DNA of 64,000 nt, from the NCBI RefSeq assembly GCF_005885675.1, contig NZ_VANR01000003.1, positions 186,001 through 250,000 on the forward strand. Reading direction: 5' to 3'. Made by a program: the position numbers and the translations under genes. Positions 26,915 to 34,657 of the stretch are shown piece by piece. Position 1 is the first letter of the stretch. Each line of letters opens with the position of its first letter. The notes beneath the pieces were generated by a model. That model searched no databases. It was not told the origin of the DNA and was given only the letters and a program-made list of their open reading frames with translations. The DNA comes from Polaribacter aestuariivivens (GTDB taxonomy: Bacteria > Bacteroidota > Bacteroidia > Flavobacteriales > Flavobacteriaceae).

Positions 26915-27496
26915 TTATAAACTTTTTAAAGCTAATTTTATAATTTTTTCAACAGAAGCTTCAGAATTTTCTTTTAAAATTGCAGTAATTACTTTGTCTG
27001 ACTGTTTTTTGTTAAAACCTAGAACTTCTAAAGCAGATAACGCTTCATCTTTGTTTGTATTGCTTACAGAAAGAGAAACTTCATCCATATGAAAGGTCTT
27101 TAATATTTTATCTTTTAAATCTACAATAACTCGTTGTGCAGTTTTTGCTCCAATACCTTTTACAGACTGTATTACAGCTACGTTTTCAGACGCAATTGCA
27201 TTTTGAATTTCTTCTGAAGTCATAGAAGAACACATGGTTCTTGCAATGCTTGGTCCAACTCCAGAAACTGAAATTAACAGCTTAAAAACTTCTCTTTCTG
27301 TTTTATTGATAAATCCATAAAGCGTATGTGCATCTTCTCTAATAGATAGGTGTGTGTATAAAACTACGTTTTCATTTTCTGGTAAACTTGAAAAAGTATT
27401 TAATGAAATATGTAATAAATAGCCAACACCATTACAATCTACAACTACTTCTGTAGGATTTTTTTCTACCAATCTTCCTCTAACTTGTGTAATCAT
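26915..27496 (-). CDS. ruvA: Holliday junction branch migration protein RuvA
   Basis: A 193-residue protein with the three RuvA domains: an OB fold (MITQVRGRLVEKNPTEVVVDCNG, about 1-62), a helix-hairpin-helix region (LLISVSGVGPSIA and IQSVKGIGAKTAQRVIVDLKDKI, about 63-135) and a C-terminal domain (EALSALEVLGFNKKQSDKVI, about 145-193) that contacts RuvB. RuvA targets the RuvB motor to Holliday junctions. ruvB and ruvC are not adjacent. It is the first gene of the sprA transcript. Confidence 0.95.
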   Translation of the reverse strand: MITQVRGRLVEKNPTEVVVDCNGVGYLLHISLNTFSSLPENENVVLYTHLSIREDAHTLYGFINKTEREVFKLLISVSGVGPSIARTMCSSMTSEEIQNAIASENVAVIQSVKGIGAKTAQRVIVDLKDKILKTFHMDEVSLSVSNTNKDEALSALEVLGFNKKQSDKVITAILKENSEASVEKIIKLALKSL

Positions 27497-27680
27497 AAAA
27501 TATTTTCAGGCTTCTAAAGTACTATTTTATATTTGTTGTTGCTTAATTTTTTAAAATATTGATAAAATTGAAAAAAGAAAAGAGATTATTGAAGCTATAA
27601 AATAGACCAAACTTATAATTTGTTCGTAAAAGGTCTTACATCAACCATCTTTTAACAAAGCGATTTTTTGTCATTTTAAA

Positions 27681-27703
27681 CTTCCAACTTCCAACTTCCA
27701 CTG
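27681..27703. repeat. Tandem CTTCCAA repeat
   Basis: About three copies of the 7-bp unit CTTCCAA (CTTCCAACTTCCAACTTCCA) followed by CTG, in the 220-bp gap between maeB and ruvA. Short tandem words of this style occur in flavobacterial intergenic repeats. The rest of the gap shows no gene. Confidence 0.7.
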
Positions 27704-27717
27704 AAAACAGCAATTGC

Positions 27718-30000
27718 TTACTTTTTCCTCCTCTTCTCTTTTTGTTGTGCATCTACAACAGCCAAAGCTGCCATATTTACCATTTCATCTACACTTGCAC
27801 CTAATTGTAAAATATGTACAGGTTTGTTAAAACCTAAAATTACTGGACCAATAGATTCTGCACCTTGTACTTCTTTTAGAAGTTTGTAGGTAATATTTGC
27901 AGACTCTAAATTTGGAAAAATCAACACATTTACCTTTTTTCCATTTAGTTTAGAAAAAGGAAATTCTTTGGCTAATAATTCTGGATTCAGTGCAAAATCT
28001 GCTTGAATTTCTCCATCAATAACTACTTTTGGAAAATGACGGTGAATGTAAGAAACAGCTTCTCTAATTTTTTTTGAAGTTTCAGAATTTGAAGACCCAA
28101 AATTAGAAAAAGACAACATAGCAATATTTGGTTTTACACCAAACATACTCGCAAAATTACCAGTCATTTGTGCAATTTTTGCTAAATCTTTTGCAGAAGG
28201 ACTTTCGTTAATTGTGGTATCAGCTAAAAATAATGGCCCTTGTTTGGTTAACATTAAATTACATGCTGCAATTCTAGTTACATCTTTGTCTCTCTCAATT
28301 AACTCTAACATTGGTTTTACTACAGAAGGGTAAGGTCTTGAATAACCAGTAATTAAAGCATCTGCTTCACCTTCATTTACCATCATTGCAGCAAAATAGT
28401 TACGTTCTCGCATTAATTTTTTAGCTTCAGAAAATGTACGTCCTTTTCTTTGACGTGTTTTCCAGTAAGCTTCACCAAAACGATTTCTTCTTTTACTTTC
28501 TTCGTCGGTTTTTGGATCTATAATAACTACATCATCAGTAAAACCAATTTCTTCTTTAAGTTCTAAAATCACTTCTTTTCTTCCTAAAAGAATTACTTTT
28601 CCAAGTTTTTCTTCGTGAACTCTTTGTGCTGCTTTTAGTACATCTAAATGGTCTGCTTCTGCAAATACAATACGTTTTGGATTGCTTTTGGCTCTGTTAT
28701 GTAATAATCTAATTTCTTTGCTTCCAGAACCAGAACGCTCCATTAATTGTTCGCGATATTTGTCCCAATCTTCAATTGGTTCTAATGCCACTCCAGAGTC
28801 CATAGCTGCTTTTGCAATCGCTGGTGGAATCTCGTAAATTAATCTTGGATCAAATGGTTTTGGTATAATGTATTCTCTTCCGTAAGTTAAACTTACTTCA
28901 TCATAAACAATGTTTACTTGTTCTGGAACTGATTTTTTTGCTAAATCTGCTAAGGCATGAACAGCAGCAATTTTCATTTCTTCATTAATTTTGGTTGCTC
29001 TAACATCTAAAGCACCTCTAAAAATAAATGGAAAACCTAAAACGTTATTTACTTGGTTAGGATGATCTGATCTACCAGTTGCCATAATAATATCTTTTCT
29101 GGTAGCAATTGCTAAATCATAATCTATTTCTGGAACTGGATTTGCCATGGCAAAAACAATTGGATTTTTTCCCATAGAAAGTAACATTTCTGGTGTAACT
29201 ACATTACCCATAGAAAGTCCAATGAAAACGTCTGCATTATGCATTGCTTCTTCTAAAGTGTTGATTTTTTTGCTCGTAGCAAACTCTGCTTTTTGTGAAG
29301 TAAGGTTTTCTCTATCTTTTCTGATAACACCTTTGCTATCACACATTATTACGTTTTCTCTTTTTACACCTAACTCTAAATACAAGCGAGTACAAGATAT
29401 TGCTGCAGCGCCTGCACCATTTACTACAATTTTTATTTTTTTAATATTCTTTTTTGAAATATCGATAGCATTTTTTAAAGCTGCTGCAGAAATAATTGCT
29501 GTTCCATGTTGGTCATCATGCATTACAGGAATATCTAGTTCTGCTTTTAATCGTGTTTCAATTTCAAAAGCTTCTGGTGCTTTGATATCTTCTAAATTAA
29601 TTCCACCAAAAGTTGGGGCAATTGCTTTTACGGTTGCTATAAATTCTTCAACATTTTTAGTGTCTACTTCAATATCAAAAACATCTATATCTGCAAAAAT
29701 TTTAAATAATAAACCTTTACCTTCCATTACTGGTTTAGAGGCTTCAGGTCCAATATCACCCAAACCTAAAACAGCAGTTCCGTTAGAAATTACTGCTACT
29801 AAATTTCCTTTAGAGGTATATTTATAAACGTTGTTTTTGTCTTTTGCAATTTCCAAACAAGGTTCTGCAACTCCTGGAGAATATGCCAATGCTAAATCGT
29901 GTTGCGTTGCATATTTTTTAGTTGGAATCACTTCAATTTTCCCAGGTTTCGGTTTTGCGTGATATAATAAGGCTTCGTGTCTTTTTCTAGAATCACTCAT
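27718..30000 (-). CDS. maeB: NADP-dependent malic enzyme with phosphotransacetylase-like domain
   Basis: A 760-residue two-domain enzyme. The N-terminal malic enzyme (about 1-420) shows AYSPGVAEPCLEI and PVMHDDQHGTAIISAAALKNA, plus the nucleotide-binding KIVVNGAGAAAISC and VFAMANPVPEI. The C-terminal part (about 430-760) is a phosphate acetyl/butyryltransferase-like domain (ARRVHE region through NESPSAKDLAKIAQMTG) that is regulatory in known MaeB proteins, which respond to acetyl-CoA. It converts malate to pyruvate with CO2 and NADPH, linking the TCA cycle to anabolic reducing power. It has its own full consensus promoter upstream. Confidence 0.94.
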   Translation of the reverse strand: MSDSRKRHEALLYHAKPKPGKIEVIPTKKYATQHDLALAYSPGVAEPCLEIAKDKNNVYKYTSKGNLVAVISNGTAVLGLGDIGPEASKPVMEGKGLLFKIFADIDVFDIEVDTKNVEEFIATVKAIAPTFGGINLEDIKAPEAFEIETRLKAELDIPVMHDDQHGTAIISAAALKNAIDISKKNIKKIKIVVNGAGAAAISCTRLYLELGVKRENVIMCDSKGVIRKDRENLTSQKAEFATSKKINTLEEAMHNADVFIGLSMGNVVTPEMLLSMGKNPIVFAMANPVPEIDYDLAIATRKDIIMATGRSDHPNQVNNVLGFPFIFRGALDVRATKINEEMKIAAVHALADLAKKSVPEQVNIVYDEVSLTYGREYIIPKPFDPRLIYEIPPAIAKAAMDSGVALEPIEDWDKYREQLMERSGSGSKEIRLLHNRAKSNPKRIVFAEADHLDVLKAAQRVHEEKLGKVILLGRKEVILELKEEIGFTDDVVIIDPKTDEESKRRNRFGEAYWKTRQRKGRTFSEAKKLMRERNYFAAMMVNEGEADALITGYSRPYPSVVKPMLELIERDKDVTRIAACNLMLTKQGPLFLADTTINESPSAKDLAKIAQMTGNFASMFGVKPNIAMLSFSNFGSSNSETSKKIREAVSYIHRHFPKVVIDGEIQADFALNPELLAKEFPFSKLNGKKVNVLIFPNLESANITYKLLKEVQGAESIGPVILGFNKPVHILQLGASVDEMVNMAALAVVDAQQKEKRRKK

Positions 30001-30028
30001 AAAAAATTTGGTCTTTGTTTGTAACCCA

Positions 30029-30058
30029 CAAATATATGGTTTTCAATGGAAGAGCAAA
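30029..30058 (-). promoter_or_regulatory. Promoter of maeB
   Basis: On the minus strand TTTG (30058-30055), 18-nt spacer, TATATTTG (30036-30029). Predicted start near 30024, giving a leader of about 24 nt before the maeB ATG. Confidence 0.8.
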
Positions 30059-30094
30059 CGAAATTAGATAAAGAAAAATTACTGTAAGTTTGAT

Positions 30095-31834
30095 TTAGAA
30101 ACTCATATTTTTGATGTTTTCATTTTCTGAAAAAGTTACAGTAAAAGAATACGAAGTGAGATTCGCTTTTAATTCTGCAAATTCATTATTGTTTTTCCAA
30201 ATAATATGGAGTTCGTTTTCATTAGAGTTTTCAATTTTTAAAGTACCTAAAAAAGCATTAGAAGTATTTCTTAAACGCATTAATTGAAGTTGATTTTTAA
30301 CAACGTCTTTCTTTAAACCTTGTTCAATATCATTTTCTGTAAGTGTGGTTCTATTAATTTCTTTATGACCTCCACTACCACCTTTATTTGCAGCTTCATA
30401 ATTGTTTTTACCGGCAAAAAGATCTAAATACCAAACTTGAGGAATACCAGGCATAAATAGTTGAATGGCTCTTGCTAATAATAGTTTATTTTCATTTTCA
30501 CCTAAAGCACTAAAAAAAGTTGCATTTACTTGGTAATAAGATATTTTTTTTCCTGAAGGATCATATAAATTTTTAACTCTTCCACCACGATTTATAACAG
30601 TTTCCATAATAGATTCTATTTCTGAATCTTCCAATAAACCTTTGTTATAAATACCATTTACTTCTTTTCCTTTTAAATCTAACACAGGAATTCCATCATG
30701 GCAACCTAACATATTTACGGTTTTATACCCTTTTTCAATTATTTCTTTTGCCCAAGTTATAATTGCTTTATTCGAAGCAGTTTCCAATGTATGAATCATT
30801 AAACCTGGTAGGAAAAAATCGTAAATTTGATAACCTTCTTTGGCAACTTCATCATGCAGATTTACACCATATTCTGCATGAATTTCTGGGAGTAGTATTA
30901 AATCATTCTTTTTTGCAATTTTGTTAATTCGGTCTAAATAATTCCAAGTACCAGGTTTGTTGAAAAAATTTGTTTGCCCTACTTCTTTGTGTAAATACGC
31001 AAAAGCATCTAAACGTAAAATTTTACAACCAAAGCTTTTTACTTTCGCCAATGTTTCCTCATAGAATTCCCAAACTAATTCTGATTTTGCATTTACATCC
31101 ATTTGCCCTAAAAAAGTTCTTTTTTTATGTACAATTTGAATGATTTCACCTTTTAATTTATTGAAATTTTCAAAATCAATATCTTCTATTTTAAGATTAT
31201 TTTCAATTGCTATATTTACTTTTTCACTAATAATTTTAGCTTCATTTTTAGTAACTCCTTCAATAATTAAAACGTCTTCAATAGTAACTTTATGATAGTT
31301 TATTTCTTGATAAAAAGTATTCCAATATGGTTTTTCTGTTCCATCAGGAAAAGGGACTTTTAAAATAGGAAGACCCGATTTTCTCATAAATAATTTATTT
31401 AAAAACTGATCTTCTGGAATTACGATTCCTTTTTCATTTAATTTTCCATTTCCTTGCCAAAAAGTATTCCAATTGATAAAAAATTCTTTGAATTTAGAAT
31501 TTTCACCATTTTTTAATAAATCTTTAAATTGTGGAGAATTTACAGAAAGGTGATTTAAAACAATATCGAATTTTAATTCGATATTTAAATTTCCTAGCGC
31601 TTTTAAATCATCTTTAGAAACTAATTCTTCATTTAAATTGTAATCTATTACAGAAAACCCTCTATCTAAATCGCTATTAAAAAAAGTTGGCAACACATAA
31701 AATAAAGAAAACACATCTTTAAAAGCTTCATTTTGAAGCATTTTTACAGTGTCACTTAAGTTGTGCCCAATACTATCTGGATATGCATTTAGCATTACTC
31801 CGTTAGAAATAGTGTTTTTATTTTCTGAATTCAT
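30095..31834 (-). CDS. GH13 sucrose-phosphorylase-like enzyme (GH13_18)
   Basis: A 579-residue cytoplasmic (beta/alpha)8 enzyme. The catalytic set is clear: nucleophile D276 in KILRLDAFAYLHKE, acid/base E317 in LILLPEIHAEYG, and transition-state Asp D380 in NMLGCHDGIPVLDLKG. These, together with GYQIYDFFLPGLMIHTL, resemble sucrose phosphorylase and not amylases. Expected reaction: a glucoside such as sucrose plus phosphate gives glucose-1-phosphate plus the acceptor. A helical insertion of about 60 residues (181-240) separates NTFYQEINY from FLGQMDVNAKSELVWEFY. It is next to a PfkB kinase and a sucrose-type transporter, which supports sucrose. Glucosylglycerate or another glucoside is possible. 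Confidence 0.8.
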   Translation of the reverse strand: MNSENKNTISNGVMLNAYPDSIGHNLSDTVKMLQNEAFKDVFSLFYVLPTFFNSDLDRGFSVIDYNLNEELVSKDDLKALGNLNIELKFDIVLNHLSVNSPQFKDLLKNGENSKFKEFFINWNTFWQGNGKLNEKGIVIPEDQFLNKLFMRKSGLPILKVPFPDGTEKPYWNTFYQEINYHKVTIEDVLIIEGVTKNEAKIISEKVNIAIENNLKIEDIDFENFNKLKGEIIQIVHKKRTFLGQMDVNAKSELVWEFYEETLAKVKSFGCKILRLDAFAYLHKEVGQTNFFNKPGTWNYLDRINKIAKKNDLILLPEIHAEYGVNLHDEVAKEGYQIYDFFLPGLMIHTLETASNKAIITWAKEIIEKGYKTVNMLGCHDGIPVLDLKGKEVNGIYNKGLLEDSEIESIMETVINRGGRVKNLYDPSGKKISYYQVNATFFSALGENENKLLLARAIQLFMPGIPQVWYLDLFAGKNNYEAANKGGSGGHKEINRTTLTENDIEQGLKKDVVKNQLQLMRLRNTSNAFLGTLKIENSNENELHIIWKNNNEFAELKANLTSYSFTVTFSENENIKNMSF

Positions 31835-31858
31835 AAGATGCTGAAATTTGGAAAAAAC

Positions 31859-32797
31859 TTATAAAAGTTTCGATAAAATATTGATGTTATCTGGCAATCT
31901 ACCCACATTTTGAAGTTTTAAAGCTGCTAATTTTAAAGCGACTTGCAAACATTCTTCTATTGGTTTTTCTTTAATATAAGCGAATAAAAATCCAGACCAA
32001 AAAGCGTCTCCTGCTCCAGTTGTATCCATTACTTTTTCTATTTTTATTGCAGGTAATTCAATAATTTCTTTTCCTTTTTGAGAAAGTTTTACGCCTTTGC
32101 TACCTAAAGTTAAACAAACAGTTTCCACTCCTAAATTATGAAAGAAACTAAAAATTTCTTCGTGCGATAATTCTTTTTCGAAGAATCTAAACATATCATC
32201 ATCACTAATTTTTATTAATGGATTGTATTTGCAATATGTTTTTATAACTTCTAAAGCTTCTTCTCTATTAGACCATAATTCTTTAGCATAATTTAAATCG
32301 ATACTTAATTTGCATCCACTTTTAAAAGCTTCTGCTGCTTTATTTAAAATAGTAGTTTGCGCAGGTTTTTTACTCAATGCAAAACAAGTTGTGTGGTATA
32401 TTTTTGTAGCAGCTAACATTTCTACTGTTATTTGCTCTTCAGAAATTGCGCAATCTGCATCTCTATAGGGTATAAAATCTGGTGTTCCGTTTGATTTTGA
32501 TACAAAAATGACGCTTGTGGCTTTATTATCGAGTTTTTTTATGTGTTTTGTATCTATACCAATTTCATCTAATCTTTTAAAAACGTACTCTCCAAAACCA
32601 TCATTACCAACTGTAGCAACCATTGTTGAGTTTAACCCTAATCGTTTGCAATTCATAGCAACGTTCGCTGGTGAGCCACCCAAATACCTGTGATAATCTC
32701 TGGTTTCATTAATTAATACATTGTTTTGGTGACCAATAAAATCGATTAAGACTTCACCAACACATAAAATATCTATATTTCTTATAAAATTTTTCAA
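31859..32797 (-). CDS. PfkB family carbohydrate kinase (probable fructokinase)
   Basis: A 312-residue ribokinase-fold enzyme. The N-terminal signature is GGSPANVAMNCKRLG, and the C-terminal one is DTTGAGDAFWSGF (about 258-270), with catalytic base D264 in GAGD. The size and N-terminus fit fructokinase. It would phosphorylate the fructose released by the neighbouring phosphorylase. It lies between the transporter and the phosphorylase genes, with gaps of 24-29 bp, in one leftward operon. Substrate is inferred from context. Confidence 0.88.
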   Translation of the reverse strand: MKNFIRNIDILCVGEVLIDFIGHQNNVLINETRDYHRYLGGSPANVAMNCKRLGLNSTMVATVGNDGFGEYVFKRLDEIGIDTKHIKKLDNKATSVIFVSKSNGTPDFIPYRDADCAISEEQITVEMLAATKIYHTTCFALSKKPAQTTILNKAAEAFKSGCKLSIDLNYAKELWSNREEALEVIKTYCKYNPLIKISDDDMFRFFEKELSHEEIFSFFHNLGVETVCLTLGSKGVKLSQKGKEIIELPAIKIEKVMDTTGAGDAFWSGFLFAYIKEKPIEECLQVALKLAALKLQNVGRLPDNINILSKLL

Positions 32798-32826
32798 AAT
32801 AATTTAATTTGTAATTGAGTAAAAAA

Positions 32827-34128
32827 CTATTGAACTTGTTTTTTACTTTTAATAAATAGCGTAAAAATGGCACTTAAAACCAATAAAACTCCAGCAAAAG
32901 TGATTGCGTTTCTTGGGTCGTTATCTAAAAAGTTTTTTAGAATGTATCCAAAGGATAATGTTTGAATAATCATTGGAATTACAATCATCATATTAATAAT
33001 TCCCATATACACACCATAACGTTCTTTTGGAATATCTGAAACGACCATTAAATATGGAATTCCCATCATACTTGCCCAACCAATACCGAAACCAGTAATT
33101 GCAAAGAATAATAGGTTTTTATTTTCGATATGTGGAAACGCTAAAAAGCCTATTGCTGCAATTATTAAACAGAATGCATGTACTTTTTTTGGACTATATT
33201 TTTTCGCAAAACCAACCAATGCAAAAGCTACTAAAAACGTAACTACATTGTACCAACCGTTTACCAAACCTGTCCAACTTACAGCTTCACTATATAACTC
33301 TTTATTTTCTGGGGTTGCATTCCAAACTGAGAGTGCAACACTTTTAGATGAGTTTTGCCAGTAACAAAATAAGGCATACCACTGAAATAAATATACTAAG
33401 GCTAATTGCCACATTACTTTTGGCATGTCTTTTATTGCTGAAAAAATTTCAACTAAAGGACCAACTACACTTCTTTTTTCATTTTTTAATTTTGCTAACT
33501 CTTCTGGTGTTGGCGGTATTTCTTTTGTTTTACTAATACTCCAAAGTATAGTTGCAATAGAACAAAAAGCACCAAGAAAAAAAGATGCATACACCCAATT
33601 AGGTAATGAACCAGTTGCACCTATAAAAATTAAGGGAAAAATAAACAGTGATAAATTTGCCAAAACCTGACCTAAGCCAGTAAAAAAACTTTGCATTTGA
33701 AAACCTAAAGGTTGTTGCTCTTTCGTTAGTTTGTCTGCAATTAATGCTCTGTATGGCTCCATTGCAGTATTGTTACCTGCGTCTAAAATCCATAATAAAC
33801 CTGCTGCCATCCATAAAGAACTACTAAAAGGAAATGCCAATAAAGTTAAACTACATAAAATTGCTCCAATTAAAAAGAAAGGTTTACGTCTTCCAAATCT
33901 TGGACTCCAAGTTTTATCACTTAATGCTCCAATAATTGGCTGTACTAACAAACCTGTTACTGGACCAGCAAGATGTAATAATGGAATTTGATCTGGACTT
34001 GCACCCAAAAAATCGTAAATCGGTGTAACTGCACTTTGTTGCAAACCAAAACTATATTGAATTCCAAAGAACCCAACATTCATATTTAGTATTTGCCAGA
34101 AACTTAAAGTAGGTTTTTTAATTTTCAT
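32827..34128 (-). CDS. MFS sugar transporter, SLC45/GPH (sucrose) type
   Basis: A 433-residue protein with twelve predicted helices. The family motif [15 protein letters not shown] after the second helix is the variant of the MFS signature seen in SLC45 and plant sucrose/proton symporters. The start [13 protein letters not shown] (34128) is preferred over an in-frame ATG 7 codons earlier because homologues that I recall begin there. It still overlaps the glutaredoxin-like gene by 11 bp. It would bring sucrose or a related disaccharide across the inner membrane for phosphorolysis. Confidence 0.85.
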   Translation of the reverse strand: MKIKKPTLSFWQILNMNVGFFGIQYSFGLQQSAVTPIYDFLGASPDQIPLLHLAGPVTGLLVQPIIGALSDKTWSPRFGRRKPFFLIGAILCSLTLLAFPFSSSLWMAAGLLWILDAGNNTAMEPYRALIADKLTKEQQPLGFQMQSFFTGLGQVLANLSLFIFPLIFIGATGSLPNWVYASFFLGAFCSIATILWSISKTKEIPPTPEELAKLKNEKRSVVGPLVEIFSAIKDMPKVMWQLALVYLFQWYALFCYWQNSSKSVALSVWNATPENKELYSEAVSWTGLVNGWYNVVTFLVAFALVGFAKKYSPKKVHAFCLIIAAIGFLAFPHIENKNLLFFAITGFGIGWASMMGIPYLMVVSDIPKERYGVYMGIINMMIVIPMIIQTLSFGYILKNFLDNDPRNAITFAGVLLVLSAIFTLFIKSKKQVQ

Positions 34129-34483
34129 CTTTTTTAATTTTTTCACCAAGAACTTTTAGAAATTCATCAAAGTTGCCTTTGTTTAAAAAAATGTCTCCTT
34201 TATTGTCTATAACAGGTAAGCTCAAAGTGTGTATAGAAATATTTGCTTTTTGAAGTTTTGCTAACATTTCTTGTTCTTTGATTTTATTAATATCGATATC
34301 GTAATAAATGAATTTAATATTCTTTTCTTTTAAAAAAGCTTTAGTATCTAAACAACTATGACAACTATCACTTCCATACACAATCATTTTTTCTTTTTTG
34401 GAATCTTTGGTTTGATGAAATGATTCTTGAGCGTTGCTTTGAAGTGTGGTTAAAAATAGAACTACAATTATTAAATATTTCAT
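34118..34483 (-). CDS. Periplasmic glutaredoxin-like protein
   Basis: A 121-residue protein starting MKYLIIVVLFLTTLQSNAQ, a clear signal peptide; an in-frame start 14 codons upstream would bury it. The mature domain is glutaredoxin-like, with CHSC (C41, C44) in YGSDSCHSCLDTKAFL, then YYDIDINK and the cis-Pro loop LSLPVID. It is most likely a periplasmic thiol-disulfide protein. Its location as first gene of the transporter-kinase-phosphorylase operon, overlapping the transporter by 11 bp, is unusual for a redox protein. It might help the transporter or receptor fold, but nothing in the sequence proves this. Confidence 0.75.
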   Translation of the reverse strand: MKYLIIVVLFLTTLQSNAQESFHQTKDSKKEKMIVYGSDSCHSCLDTKAFLKEKNIKFIYYDIDINKIKEQEMLAKLQKANISIHTLSLPVIDNKGDIFLNKGNFDEFLKVLGEKIKKDEN

Positions 34484-34587
34484 TTTAAAATTTATTTTAG
34501 ATAGATAATTAAAATTTTGACCCATTAAAAAATTTGCAAATTAGTCTTTATTATTAATAACTTTTTTATAGTTTTTAGTTTTAATAA

Positions 34588-34620
34588 AATAGAGCCAATA
34601 AACTTTTCATTGGCTCTATT
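34588..34620 (-). terminator. Terminator after the TonB-dependent receptor
   Basis: Perfect 12-bp stem AATAGAGCCAAT/ATTGGCTCTATT (34588-34599, 34609-34620) with T-rich flank in the leftward direction. It lies between the receptor stop and the glutaredoxin-like gene, so it may make downstream genes less expressed than the receptor. Confidence 0.85.
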
Positions 34621-34657
34621 TCTAATTCAAATCAATAAAAATTAACAAACTTTTTTT

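Noticed and set aside
29147..29827. 226-codon plus-strand frame
   Set aside because: Antisense shadow of maeB with no own start signal or domain.
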